Below, in pieces: positions 1-10,313 of a DNA stretch of 64,000 bases (position 1 is its first letter; the number at the start of each line of letters is the position of its first letter). Source of the DNA: Larix kaempferi. Taxonomy: Eukaryota; Streptophyta; Pinopsida; Pinales; Pinaceae. The stretch lies in contig BSBM01000260.1 of assembly GCA_027924585.1 (NCBI GenBank), positions 15,327,001 through 15,391,000 on the forward strand, written 5' to 3'. The notes under the pieces were generated by a model. That model saw only the letters and a list, made by a program, of their open reading frames with translations, ran no database searches and was not told the DNA's origin. The translations under genes were made by a program, and so were the position numbers.

Positions 1-229
1 TTTGGATTGAAAAAAACATGTATATAGATGTGTAGGCGAATTTAAATATGAAACATACAATTTACTACTGAAATATGTAAATTTTGGCGAATATTATGAT
101 AAAAAACATATTTTATGTAAATATAGGTGATATTAGAGACTAAAATGACCAAATACTGAATTTATTTTTTGAAAAAAAACCCGAAAAATAGCCAATTGGC
201 GAAATTTCGCCCTTACAAATTACCCTGAG
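1..229. other. AT-rich lead-in with palindromes
   Basis: No coding signal is seen. Two overlapping palindromes lie at the right end: GCCAATTGGC at 191-200 and GGCGAAATTTCGCC at 198-211. They sit about 20 bp before the point where retrotransposon coding sequence begins abruptly, so they could mark the edge of another mobile element or a rearrangement junction. This is inference only. Confidence 0.4.
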
Positions 230-1080
230 AAGGACTGTATGAGTGGTTAGTCACGCCACTTGGATTGAGTAATGCACCTAGTATGTTCATGCGGTTGATG
301 AACGAAGTATTGAAGCCATTATTGGGAAATTTTGTCGTAGTGTACCTAGACGACATCCTGATATTTAGTCGAACCAAGGTCAAACACTTGGAGCACATTC
401 GACAAGTATTGCAGAAATTGCAGGAAGAGAAACTGATGGTGAACCTGCAAAAATGTTTCTTTATAAAGGAAGCACTGGTATACTTGGGATTTGTAATATC
501 GGGTAAAGGGTTAGTGATGGACCCAGAGAAGGTGAAGGCAATATTGGAGTGGAAAAAATTGACAAGCACGACAGGAGTGTGAAGTTTCCATGGACTTGCT
601 AGTTTCTACAGGAAGTTCATCAAAGGATTCAGTCAGATATGTGCACCACTTATTGAGTGCATGAAGAAAGGGGAGTTCAAGTGGACAGAAGCTTCACAAA
701 GAGATTTCAACAAGTTGAAGGAAAAGGTGATTGAGAGCCCAATGTTAGCGCTCCCATATCTCGACAATGTTTTCCAAGTCGATTGCGACGCAAGTGGAAT
801 GGAAATTGGAGCAGTGTTGAGCCAGGAGGGCCGACCAATTGCATTATTCAACGAGAATTTGGATGAAGTGAAGCAGAAGTATTCGGTCTACGACCAAGAG
901 TTCTATGCTATTGTCCAAGCATTGAAGAAGTGGAGGCATTATTTGTTGACCAAGGAATTTGTGTTGTACACAGAACACCAAGCATTTAGGTACTTGAACA
1001 CTCAGTTGAAGTTGAATCAATGGCACATGAAGTGGGTCTAATTCCTACAGGGATATACCTTCATGTTGTGACATAAGTCA
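230..1080 (+). pseudogene. Ty3/gypsy pol fragment: RT (3' half) and RNase H
   Basis: Reverse transcriptase copies element RNA into DNA and RNase H removes the RNA strand. The fragment enters at the LYEWLV block just before the RT active site, which is readable as YLDD near 346-357 ([13 protein letters not shown]). A TGA at 580-582 breaks the frame in the RT-RNase H linker. RNase H follows from about 661, with the first Asp in DCDASG and the Glu in YDQEFYAIVQAL. The third acidic site reads YTEHQAF where element C has YTDHQAL, so the usual Asp is Glu. A stop at 1039-1041 and further breaks follow. Element C encodes the same stretch in one frame at 34154-35548, which supports the assignment. Confidence 0.88.
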
Positions 1081-1289
1081 GACAAGTCAAACAAAGTTGC
1101 CAAGTCGAAGAGTTGAATTGCTGAACACGACGACAGTTCAGGCAACAGGAATAGAGTCAGTGAAGACAAAGTATGCGACCGACAGGATTTTGCAAAAGCA
1201 TGGAAGGCGAGTAGCGAACCATAGAGTGTCGACAGAAATCCATACTTGGATTAATTCATCCTAGAGGGATACCTTTTCAAGGGACAACA

Positions 1290-2238
1290 ATTGTGTATTC
1301 CCAGAGGATCCGTAAGATAAAACCTAATCCGAGAACTGCACAGTGGCAAATTAGCAGGTCATTTTGGCATCGACAATACCAAGGCGTTGGTCGAAGAGAA
1401 GTATTATTGGACAAGAATGATGACAGAAGTCATGAGGTGGGTACGACAGTGTCAAGTTTTCCAGTTGGAAAAGGGAAGGAGTCAGAATACGGGGATGTAT
1501 GCACCATTACCAGTGTCGAATACCCCATGGGAGCACCTAAGCATGGATTTTGTGCTAGGATTGTCGAAGACGCAGCAAGATAACAACTCAATGTTTGTTG
1601 TAGTTGACAAATTTTCGAAGATGGAACACTTTATTTCATGTCGGAAGACAAGTGACGCCACAAGCATTGTTGTACTATTCTTCAAGGATATAGTCAGATT
1701 GCATGGGTTGCCGAAGAGTATAACGTCGGGGAGAGATACCAAGTTCATGGGTCATTTCTGGAGAACCCTGTGGAAGAAAATGGACACGAGGTTGTATTTT
1801 AGCTCGGCACATCATGCGCAGATAGATGGACAGATTGAGGTGGTGAACAGAATTTTGGGAAACCTTCTGATATGTTGGGAGGCCGACATACCCAAGAAGT
1901 GGGAGAATGTGTTGGCGCAAGCAGAATGTGCGTATAAAAGATATGTGAATCGATCGACAGGTATTAGCCCATTCCAGATTATCCAAGGACGAAGCCCACA
2001 TGGAGTGGTGGATTTGGTCGAGGTACCGATAGAAATCAGGAAGAACGTGGATGCAAAATCATTTGTAGAGCATATGAAGGAAGTGCATGAAGATGTGCGA
2101 AACCACATTGAAAAGAGCAATGCGACATACAAGTTGAGAGCCGACAGAAAGAAGAGGCTAGAGTCGTTTAGTGAAGGAGACTTAGTCTATGCACACTTGC
2201 GAAGGAGAGGTTTCCGACAGGAACATATAACAAGCTGA
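1290..2238 (+). pseudogene. Ty3/gypsy integrase fragment
   Basis: Integrase inserts element DNA into the chromosome. The zinc-binding region is damaged: the Cys pair seen as CRVC in element C reads CQVF here. The catalytic core shows the first Asp in SMDFVLGL and the Glu in GQIEVVNR. The second Asp block, SDKD in element C, reads SGRD, so the catalytic Asp is replaced by Gly. The C-terminal part ([20 protein letters not shown], then a GDLVYAHL block) is present. The core lies in one frame at 1387-2238, and the zinc-binding N-terminus lies partly in another frame. This is a decayed copy. Confidence 0.87.
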
Positions 2239-2611
2239 AGCTGAAAAAGATTGGACCATGTAAAATTCTGAAGAAGATTTCGAACAATGCTTATGTGTTG
2301 TAGCTACTGAAGGACTTCAGCATATCACCTACGTTCAATGTCTCAGATAAGTACAAGTTTGAAGAAGATTCAACCAGCAACATCACAAAAGTGTCGAACA
2401 TTGAATGGACAGTGCAGATTCCTGGTTGACACGACAAGGAAGAAATCATCAAAGTGTCAGAGGAACGTGAAGTCGAACGCACAAGAAGTTTGTGAAAGAA
2501 AGAATATTTAGTCCGATGGAGAGATGATGAGTTGCTTAAGGCGACATGGACTTCAGAAGAATAATTCAGGAGACTAATGAAGCATTCGAGTTCTTTTTCA
2601 CCTGGGGAGTC
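2239..2611 (+). pseudogene. Integrase C-terminus and chromodomain remnant
   Basis: Short in-frame pieces match the element C region 36421-36795: a [12 protein letters not shown] block, a SDKYKFEED block, and a chromodomain-like KEYLVRWRDDELLKATW stretch near 2500-2555. A chromodomain on integrase steers chromoviruses to particular chromatin. Stops interrupt every piece. One is a TGA where element C has CGA, and another is a TAG where element C has GAG. The stretch ends in a purine-rich tract, CACCTGGGGAGTC, just before the LTR, which is the expected polypurine tract. Confidence 0.7.
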
Positions 2612-3563
2612 TGATGCAGGAGCATCGAGGCCTAGGAAAAACAATCGAAGTTGATCGACAAGAGAAGTTGACTAGGGGGATTACCGATGACCACTGGTGC
2701 GAAGTGAACTGGAAGTTGAAGCCAGGAAGTCGAGCAAAAGCTCTTGATATGTGGCCGACAGGAGTCATAGGTCAAGAGTCAACAAGTTTAAGGTCGACAA
2801 ACGATGAGAAGCAGAGTGAAGGCATCAAAGTTCGACATGTAGTCGGACGATGACCTTGACGGATTGCGGCGAAGGCCAAGCATGAAGGAAGGGGTGGACT
2901 GGAAGCTGTGGAAGTGAAGTAAATCCAACAAGACAAGCAAGGTCGAATATGACTAAGTACAGTATGGTCGAAGCAAGAGATGGGGCCGACAACTATCATA
3001 GAGTCATAGAAGCACGGAAGTCAAGAGGAAGTACTTAGAAGCCATTGGAGGTTGTTGAGGAAGTTATAAGTAGTTATGAGGGTGGTTGAAATCATGACAA
3101 ATGTCACCATAGGAAGAGGTTGTGCATCACGACCAGAGGGCGTTGAAAACTGTAGGTATGCAGGATCTGGAGGATTCAGCGGACAGAGGAAGAGTGTCTC
3201 AGGGAACGGAGTGAGCCCCAGGAAGAGAAGCAATAGAGTAGAAGAGTAGTGCGAAGGAACAAAGGAGGGGATTGTTCATCCATAGCTCATCCATTTATTT
3301 CATTTAGCAGAGACTGTGAGAGGGAGGAAGATCGTACACAGCCGAGAACACACTTAGAGAAATAGACTTTCATTTTTGTATACTATAAAGGAAAAGCCTG
3401 ACTAGTTTTAGTTTACTTTGCATTTGATCATTGTAACCGATTCAGTTTAATAGAAGAAGCCTACTTATGGCATTCAGTTCAAAACCAGTTCTTGTGAGCA
3501 CCTGTGTGTTGTTGTGTGTCATAGCTAAGCAAGAGGCCCCTTGTCAGGACTTGACTTGCACCA
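2612..3563 (+). repeat. 3' LTR of element 1
   Basis: The LTR begins TGATGCAGGAGCATCGAGG directly after the polypurine tract and ends TTGCACCA, giving TG...CA termini and 952 bp. Start and end align with both LTRs of element C (30982-31987 and 36814-37836). No partner LTR is in the window, because the element is truncated on the left. Confidence 0.82.
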
Positions 3564-4050
3564 ATAGGTAATCCCTTAAATAATGGGTATTTTGGGGCAG
3601 CTATTTCCTCTTTGAGAGTAGGGCACTACCACATGAGTTCAAGTTGAAGAGTTTAATATTCTAAATAATTGAAGTAAGATATCGCTTAATATAAAAGGGT
3701 CCAATAGTATTTTAATATATTAAAAACATAAAATATTATAGGGTTTGTAATTATGAATCTAGGGGATCGAGTTGGTATTGGAGGATTTGAATACATACTC
3801 TATGTATTAAGCTGATGTGAATTTAAATGTGTATGAAGTGTAGTGTTTGAAAGTATGATATGCATAGGAAGGAGGTGCTAAATTAAAGAAGTATTAAAAA
3901 AGTCATGGGAAAAATGGATACCCAAGATATCCAATGAAAATAGGGGTTTCTTAATGGGAAAGGTGTATTGAGAAGGGTGTTAGAGAAAAATATTTTTAAA
4001 GGAATTCAATAATATGAAAATAGGGGTTTCTTAATGGGAAAGGTGTATTG
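3564..4050. other. Non-coding, with an internal direct duplication
   Basis: No gene is seen. A block reading ATGAAAATAGGGGTTTCTTA followed by ATGGGAAAGGTGTATTG occurs twice, ending near 3978 and at 4050. The second copy abuts the insert at 4051. The stretch at 3720-3840 resembles 7155-7270 loosely, with the shared word CTCTATGT in similar context, suggesting an old dispersed repeat. Confidence 0.5.
4038..4050. repeat. 13-bp target-site duplication, left copy
   Basis: GAAAGGTGTATTG is repeated exactly at 5449-5461. The bases after the right copy (ATAAGGGTGTTA) match those after the upstream relative at 3966-3990 (AGAAGGGTGTTA), as expected if 4051-5448 was inserted into that sequence. Confidence 0.75.
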
Positions 4051-4370
4051 ACCCTGGATGAGAGTGACATGATTAGCAACGACAGCTAGGCTCCAGGTCT
4101 CACGACACCTAGGCACATGATATTGAGCTGCGGCGATAGGCCAGGCATGCATTTAAGGGATGGGGCGCTTCAAGCCCCGACTCATTACGCTTAACCATTG
4201 GAGATGTCACCTCATCCAGGATGGTATCGGCCTATGTGTACAAGCTCCATGTGTTTCATTCATGCGGAAATAAGGCTCGCTTCCATAGTTAACTCCAGGT
4301 CGCTTAAGGGGATGATATCCCGGCTCCTGTGTGACATTGCAATGCATATCAACTTGTTCTGGCCTGTGAC

Positions 4371-4673
4371 TTGGGATCCTCTCACACAACGACCTCTTCT
4401 GTTCACAGGTACCTACCGGCTCCTCCAGCTCGCTCTCAAGTATCCACCACCATAAAAGACTTCTGGTTCACTGCAATGCGCCGCCTCAGAGCAACGCGAA
4501 GAAGAGGTAGGATGGGTTGTAATCGTGACTCCTCCAAGGAAACAGAGCCAACCGATAAGGGTTACGGGGAGGAGGTCTCTATCCCTATTCATCTTCTCAT
4601 TGACAATTGGGAAGCCCACATAATGGCTGAACACCTTTCCACTAGGCGCCATGAAAGGCGAATCGATCCTTAG
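4371..4673 (+). CDS. Hypothetical ORF in the 4.0-5.4 kb insert, first part
   Basis: This is a 100-codon open frame, basic in its middle (RRLRATRRRGRMG), ending at a stop at 4671-4673, 6 bp before the next open frame. The two frames are close enough to be one decayed ORF. A second frame here contains GWVVIVTPPRK, which loosely recalls the ORF1 region of plant LINEs. I do not recognise the protein, and it may be non-coding. Confidence 0.25.
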   Translation: MGSSHTTTSSVHRYLPAPPARSQVSTTIKDFWFTAMRRLRATRRRGRMGCNRDSSKETEPTDKGYGEEVSIPIHLLIDNWEAHIMAEHLSTRRHERRIDP

Positions 4674-4679
4674 TAGCTT

Positions 4680-5255
4680 GTGAAGAATGTGTTGGGAACA
4701 CTAATGGAGGATATGCTAGCAAATTCAGCCAAGGCTAGGCATTCAACTCAGACCCTAAAGGCCAATCTGGATAACATGGAAGCTATGCTTGGGATTCTGG
4801 AGACGAGCTTCAGCTGGCAGTCATATGCCCCCAACAGACATCTTCAACGCGACATCGGAATTGGAGAAGACGTGCAAGGGGACACCTCCACTGCTGCAGG
4901 ATCCAGCAAGCCTATTGTGGACATTTCTAAGACCATGGGAAAGGCACTAATGACTTTCTCCTTCCCAATTCCCACCACCTCCGACCCTATTTTGACTAAG
5001 CGAGTCCGAGTTGACCAGGATATCACAACTCCCTCTTGTCGAACGACTGCACCTCTTTTTGTCACGCTGTCGATGAAGGATTTGGAGGGGGAGGACGACT
5101 ATCGCTGTCCAATCCTTGAGGAGAATCCCTTGATGCAAATGCACCAACAACACCCAACTAAGGAGGTTCCGATTACTCTTTCTGTTTTCCATCTTGTCTA
5201 CGTGACTTTGCTTCATAGTTTGATAGATTATAGTTTTATAGGCTTCTACAGATAG
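4680..5255 (+). CDS. Hypothetical protein in the 4.0-5.4 kb insert
   Basis: This is a 191-codon frame, the longest in the insert, and not a shadow of any recognised gene. Residues 1-45 are rich in Leu, Met and charged residues in a spacing that could form a helix. The middle is Ser/Thr/Pro-rich (SFPIPTTSDPILTKRVRVDQ) and the C-terminus is hydrophobic (VFHLVYVTLLHSLIDYSFIG), possibly from read-through into non-coding sequence. I see no catalytic motif or zinc knuckle. It could be the end of a LINE ORF1-like protein or a captured gene piece. Confidence 0.35.
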   Translation: MKNVLGTLMEDMLANSAKARHSTQTLKANLDNMEAMLGILETSFSWQSYAPNRHLQRDIGIGEDVQGDTSTAAGSSKPIVDISKTMGKALMTFSFPIPTTSDPILTKRVRVDQDITTPSCRTTAPLFVTLSMKDLEGEDDYRCPILEENPLMQMHQQHPTKEVPITLSVFHLVYVTLLHSLIDYSFIGFYR

Positions 5256-5448
5256 TGTTATGATATTGAAATACCCTGGCTCCCTACTCAGGGTAGGGTT
5301 TCTGTAATTATGGTCATAATCATTTTGATCCTTTTAAGTTCTTGGGGTGGTGGCTTCACTCTCTCAGGATACCACAGACAGTGAGCCTCCCTATGTTTTT
5401 TTTACTTTTTATGATTAATAGACTGTTGCAACTTAACAAAAAAGTTGC

Positions 5449-7470
5449 GAAAGGTGTATTGATAAGGGTGTTAAACAAAAGGATTTTTTAAGGTATTCAT
5501 TAATATATAGTGAAATTAAATACATTCTTTAATATCTTATAAATTTAAGTGGTATGTCATTAGTTCATGCCAACAATTAGACTCTATTTACTTCACTAAA
5601 AAACACTAAAATGGTAGGTAGCCCTTAAGTCACTATTCCGTAAGAAAAAAAAATATTTCTTGTGTTATGGTAGATTTTAAATTCAATGAGACCCTAGAGT
5701 GCGCAATAATGTGTAGATTAACGTATCCTAAAAGTAATGAGTTGCAATTAGCGAAATTAGAGCCATTTAGAAAAATTTATTGCCACAATGGTATCATTTT
5801 TTGGGTTGGGAATATAATCCATACTGGATTCGAGTCGAGTAGTTGAGTGGAAAACCATGCTTTAACAACTAGCTTGGTGATATTCCATACATTTATAAAA
5901 TGGTTGTATTAACCAAATCTCGTCAAAATATTTCTATTTTGCTAATTCCTTTACTTAAATGGGTATGCCATGTTATTTTCATTGGATATTTATATTTGCA
6001 TAAGAAAATATGGTTTATATGATTGTTAAGGGACTAATTTGTCCTTGGATATTTATATTTGCATAGTAAAATATGGTTTATATGATTGTTAAGGGAATAA
6101 ATTTTCCTAGGAGATACTTATTGGAGGATGTGATTTCAAATTGGGTGCCTTTATGGTCAAGGAACACATTTAGGTGCACGAGAGAATGGTATCCGAACTC
6201 ATTTTACTAGATTGGGTTTTCACAAGAAAAAAATGTGATATAAAAATTATTTCTTAAGACATGGATGATGCAAAATTATTTAAATTTAATTAATTATTTA
6301 TTTATTGATTGATTATGTGGTTATTTATGCAAAAATTTGTATCACAATTTTATATTTAATGTTGTATTCCTAATTTTCTTTTAATTCTTTTGCATTTATC
6401 AATTATTTCATTATTAAATTTTTTAATTAAAATTAATTATTTTTAAAACATAATTAACATAAATTTCAATTAATATCACTTCAAGTAAAATTAATAATAA
6501 TACTCAAAATTAATTTAATGCCATCATTCTTATTTTAAATCATAGTATTCTATGTTTAAAAGTGAATTTTTTTGTACATGAATAGCCTTGATATAATGAA
6601 ATTTTAATTCTCTTTTAGTTGTGATATTATACTTCTTACCTCCTCCTCCTCATTATCATGAGTGAGTGAGGCACACAAACACATAATTGTATATAATTTT
6701 TATTATATCTATTTTATTATTATTTATTTCATGATGTATCATGTATTGAAGAGTTTGATTATAGGGAACTCATTAAAGAGATAATATTATACTAGGATAA
6801 TTTAATATTACAAAAAAATGAAAGTAATATATTTTCTAGTATATCAAGGTTAAGGGGTATTTTGTAGGCTAAATATTCTACGTTTTCAATTTTTTCTGGT
6901 TATATTTTTCGTCTAATTTTGTTTGTATTTTGGTTGGAAATCTTGAAAAAATCTTAGAATCACATATATTAGTTATGGAAATTTATAATTTGGGTGCCAT
7001 GGGTGTATTTGAGGGTGTTGAATATATTTATGGATTCAAAAATACAATTTAAACACATACAGATTTGGATCTCAACAAAAACAATTACTGGATTTCGACC
7101 AAAACTCACCGTAAAAGTCGAAAATGTAGAATAAATAGACTACTCATTTTTCATATGTTAAAAACATATAGATATTAAGGAGTTATAGTTATGTATATAT
7201 GGGCTTGATTAAGGTTTCTAGAGTTTGAAAAAGTACTCTATGTGTGAAGTTGGCGTGAATTTGCTTGTGTGTGCAGTCATATTGACATTTGAATAAGTAT
7301 GATCTATGGTTGAAGGTTGTGTCAGTCAAAGTTTGTTTGGAGTTAGAGTAGTGTTTGAATACATATCATTTGTGAGTGAATGTGATGTGAAGTAGATTGG
7401 AGCAACTATGGGTAACAACTCGACATAATAGGAGGAGATCTTAATCAATTACTAAAAAACATTAGATATT
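5449..7470. other. AT-rich intergenic stretch
   Basis: No coding signal was seen on either strand. It begins with the right copy of the 13-bp duplication (5449-5461). It holds a tandem duplication near 5980-6103, low-complexity A+T at 6240-6560, and a decayed repeat near 7155-7400 that recalls 3720-3850. Confidence 0.6.
5980..6103. repeat. Tandem duplication, unit about 62 bp
   Basis: A unit containing TTGGATATTTATATTTGCAT, then ATGGTTTATATGATTGTTAA, occurs twice head to tail with few differences. It is non-coding. Confidence 0.75.
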
Positions 7471-8262
7471 CTTTTTCTGCTACCAAAAAACATGATATAG
7501 AAAAAATGCCCTACTGACAATATATAATCTTTTGAGGTCAGTCAGAGGGCCATATGAAACTAAAATGGGATTGGTTATGGATCATTCTCTTCAATGGTAT
7601 CCCCAGCACATGTCCATTGCTGCCAAAAACCATCACCTAGTTGTAAGCCAATCTTAGATAATCCATCTGATGTAGAGTTCCTCTCTCTGAATACATGTTG
7701 AAAGTTGATTCTTTCAAAGATGTCTGATAAAATGGACAATTTCCTCGTATTTGGGCCTGATATGAATATTATGAGGCGGTGTTAAAAACTGCATCCATGT
7801 GATCGCCATTTGAGAGTCACCATTAACTTTAATCCGATGAATTTTGTTGGAGATAGACAACTGTAATGTTAGTTTAAGAGCTATCAATTCAACTTGGTTA
7901 TTATTGGTGAGGCCAATGCCTGCTGCGAACTTGGTCCAATGGGTGGGGGATGTGTAAATGATGCATCCTACACCACCAATCCAAGGGTTTCCTTGAGAGG
8001 CATTGTCAAAGAATCACCAAGGGATGGATGGATCGATCTGCTCAGGTACAATTACTCTAGGAGTATTTATCTTTTTCAGTGTGGTCGTGGCTTCCATCAT
8101 TGCAATACTTTTAGAGGCATATGTTGAAGGAGGAATATATTGGTCTTCGAATATGGAGTGGTTTAGGGTCAGCTATGTATTCCATAAGATGAATAGAGGA
8201 AGAACACTAATGCCTAATGAGATGGGGTCTTCATTCCATATATTTAAACGAAATAGATATAT
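7471..8262 (-). mobile_element. 5'-truncated LINE tail
   Basis: Read on the minus strand, this runs from a linker with WNEDPISLGISVLPLFILWN through an RNase H domain to a 3' end with TAGCAGAAAAA near 7471. The linker aligns with the WVTTPKTARIRALPLITIWG block of the LINE at 60050-61796, so both come from related LINEs. The RT itself is missing, as is usual for 5'-truncated LINE copies. TAGATAT occurs just outside both ends (7463-7469 and 8254-8260) and could be a short target duplication, but in this AT-rich setting the support is weak. Confidence 0.7.
7575..8150 (-). pseudogene. LINE RNase H domain (RVT_3 type)
   Basis: Reading leftwards, the RNase H core shows the first Asp in FFDNASQGNPW (about 8013-7980), the Glu in NNNQVELIALKL and the next Asp in VNGDSQMAITWM. 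The typical C-terminal block RERNSTSDGLSKIGLQLGDG follows, ending at a stop at 7575-7577. A TGA lies just before FFD and a frameshift falls near 7716. In plant LINEs this domain follows the reverse transcriptase and helps remove the RNA template. The copy is inactive. Confidence 0.75.
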
Positions 8263-8419
8263 TTAAAAATTTAGTAATCCAACTCGTGCCACATAACATA
8301 ACCATATAATTTTGAATAGCCAAATGAGACATGGGTTATATTTCGATAACATCGGGAAAACTACAGGATTAAATGGAAGGTTAAACACAGGTTGGTGATC
8401 GAGATGGAGAATAGGATCA

Positions 8420-8841
8420 CACTCTGAGTTTATAGACAATATCAGCGAACATGGGAAGATTGTCCTCACGGAAACATGATATTGGAGGAATTCTTCCAGC
8501 CACATGGCGTTCCTGCGCACCTATAGTCAGAATGGAAAGAACACGAAGAACATCCCATCGAATGTTATAACCTAGCCGAAGAAATCGATGATAGAAAGGA
8601 AGACGATGAGGATGATCCGTGCAACATAAACATACCGGAATCGGAGGGTGCGTGATGTAGAAGGACCTTCGTTGGAAATCCCATATATGAGCAGACTAGT
8701 AAAGATGAAGAAGATGAAAATTGGCACAAGTGAAGACCAGAAGTTCGCATCAATCGGAGACTATTGGACGATCAGACTATTGCAGAGATCACAGACACCT
8801 TACATGAGTATTAGGACCTATTTCCTACAAAGTTCAAAAAA
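8420..8841 (+). pseudogene. Element A protease-RT spacer remnant
   Basis: Discontinuous open pieces read in the pol direction, including EEFFQPHGVPAHL and an acidic stretch (NLAEEIDDRKEDDEDDPCN), then TIAEITDTLHEY just before the RT ORF. Such acidic linkers between protease and RT occur in Ty3/gypsy polyproteins. Several stops are present. I find no protease active site. Confidence 0.45.
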
Positions 8842-9654
8842 ATGAAAGGCATTCTGGGAGACATAGGGGTCATGAAAATACCTTTGAAGCCAAGCGCAAA
8901 GCTTGTGAAGCAACAGCCATATGGACTGAACCCGCGGTACAAAGAAAGAGTCCACACAGAATTAGACAAGATGCTAGAGGCAGGAATCATCGAACCTGTT
9001 GAGGAATCCGAATGGATTATTCCTATGGTTTTCCAGGATAAGAAAACAAAGGGTGAGATCAGGATTTGTGTGGATCTCAGAAAACTGAATGATGCTTCCA
9101 TGCACGACCCATTCCCTACTCCTTTCACAGACGAAGTGCTTGATAATGTTGGAGGGAATGAGGCCTACTCTTTTACTGATGGTTTATTCGGGTATCATCA
9201 GATAAGGATTGATCCCGCAGACAGGCATAAGACGACATTTCCTACAAAATGGGGGTCGTTCTAGTATACAGTCATGCCCTTTGGTCTGAAGAACGCGCCT
9301 GCCATATTCTCCAGATTCGTCGTCGCGGAATTTAAAGATTTCATGCATAAGTTTTTGGAAGCTTACTTTGATGATTGGACAGTCTTTGGTTTATTGAAGA
9401 ACCATTGCGCAAATCTGAGAATGATGCTTGACAAGTGTAGACAGCATCATATCTCTTTAAATCTAAAAAAGTGCATCTTCTATGTTCCATATGGAATTTT
9501 ACTGGGACATATTGTCTATAAGCAAGGATTGATGGTGGACCCTGCGAAGATTGCCATCATTGTGAATTTGCCTACACCTACTTCAGTTAAGATGTTGTGC
9601 TCTACCTTGGGCCATACGGGATATTACAGGAAGTTCATTAAGGGTTACGCATAG
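8842..9654 (+). pseudogene. Element A reverse transcriptase
   Basis: The frame opens with a typical Ty3 RT start (KPSAKLVKQQPYGLNPRYKE, then MLEAGIIEPVEESEW). Conserved blocks follow: ICVDLRKLNDAS, FTDGLFGYHQIRIDPAD with the first catalytic Asp, MPFGLKNAPAIFSRF, and EAYFDDWTVFG with the paired active-site Asp. The linker block GHTGYYRKFIKGYA closes it. A TAG at 9262-9264 sits where Gln is expected between GSF and YTVMPFGL, and a second TAG ends the frame at 9652-9654. Both parts are in the same frame. The active-site residues are intact, so decay is mainly by stops. Confidence 0.88.
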
Positions 9655-10298
9655 ATAACTGCAGCAATGGAGAAGCTGCTGAAGAAGTACATGCCATTCA
9701 TTTGGAACGAGGAATGCGAAAAGGGTTTTGACACCCTTAAAGAAAAGATGGTTACCGTGCCAATCCTAGTCTTTCCAGACTAGGTGAAGCCATTTCATGT
9801 TCATGTGGATGCATCATGCATTGCCCTAGGAATTGTCTTAGCTCAGCCAGGAGAAGGGGGTATTGACCACCCTATCGCATTTTCGAGTAGGAAGCTCTCA
9901 ACAACGGAAAAAAATTACACTACTACTGAGAGGGAAGCTCTTGCGATGGTATACGCACTGCAGAAATTCAGACACTACCTGCTTGGTGCGCACTTCCTCA
10001 TGTTCACTGACCATTATGCATTGAAATATTTGGTCAATAAGCCAGTGTTAGGGGGCACATGTGCAGATGATTACTGTTGTTCCAAGAATACGACTTTGAG
10101 ATCATTGTTAAGCCAGGTAGGCTGAATTTGGGACTCGATCACCTCTCTAGAATTGAGTCAGGAGAAGAGCCGATGAATATTGAAGACAGTCTGCCTGATG
10201 CGCAGTTATTTGCTATACAGGTTGCCGATGATTATTATAAGGACATCATCAATTTCTTAACAATAGGATTGGCACCAAAGGAGTTCTCCACCCAGTAG
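9655..10298 (+). pseudogene. Element A RNase H
   Basis: After the RT stop the sequence continues (ITAAMEKLLKKYMPFIWNEE, VPILVFPD). A TAG at 9781-9783 falls where Trp would be usual before VKPFHVHVDAS. RNase H follows: HVDASCIALG with the first Asp, TTTEREALAMVYALQKFRHY with the Glu, and MFTDHYALKYL with the third acidic residue. A frameshift near 10050-10080 moves the frame to the tether (FEIIVKPGRLNLGLDHLSRI), which ends in TAG at 10296-10298. All three RNase H acidic residues visible here are kept. Confidence 0.85.
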
Positions 10299-10313
10299 AA
10301 GAAGCAACTCGTA

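Larger units (their letters stand above)
230..3563 (+). mobile_element. Element 1: 5'-truncated Ty3/gypsy chromovirus copy
   Basis: The copy starts abruptly inside reverse transcriptase and runs through RNase H, integrase and a decayed chromodomain to a 3' LTR at 2612-3563. Its proteins and LTR are close to those of element C at 30982-37836, so both belong to one family. The 5' LTR, gag, protease and first half of RT are missing. Several stops and frameshifts make it inactive. A 5-bp target duplication cannot be tested because the left end is lost. Confidence 0.9.
4051..5448 (+). mobile_element. Unidentified retroposed insert, 1.4 kb
   Basis: The insert is flanked by perfect 13-bp direct repeats. 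It is richer in G+C than its surroundings and ends in a short A-rich tail within a hairpin (GCAACTT, 7-nt loop, AAGTTGC at 5428-5448) that abuts the right duplication. Long, variable duplications and an A-rich end suit LINE-type retroposition. No reverse transcriptase is present, so it would be a truncated LINE, a non-autonomous element or a processed transcript. I do not recognise its protein. Confidence 0.55.

Noticed and set aside
3564-3568. Right half of a target duplication for element 1 (ATAGG)
   Set aside because: The left end of the element is truncated, so there is no partner to compare.
5428-5448. Helitron 3' end, because of the terminal hairpin
   Set aside because: Helitrons make no target duplication and usually end in CTRR. 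Here a 13-bp duplication is present and the end does not fit.
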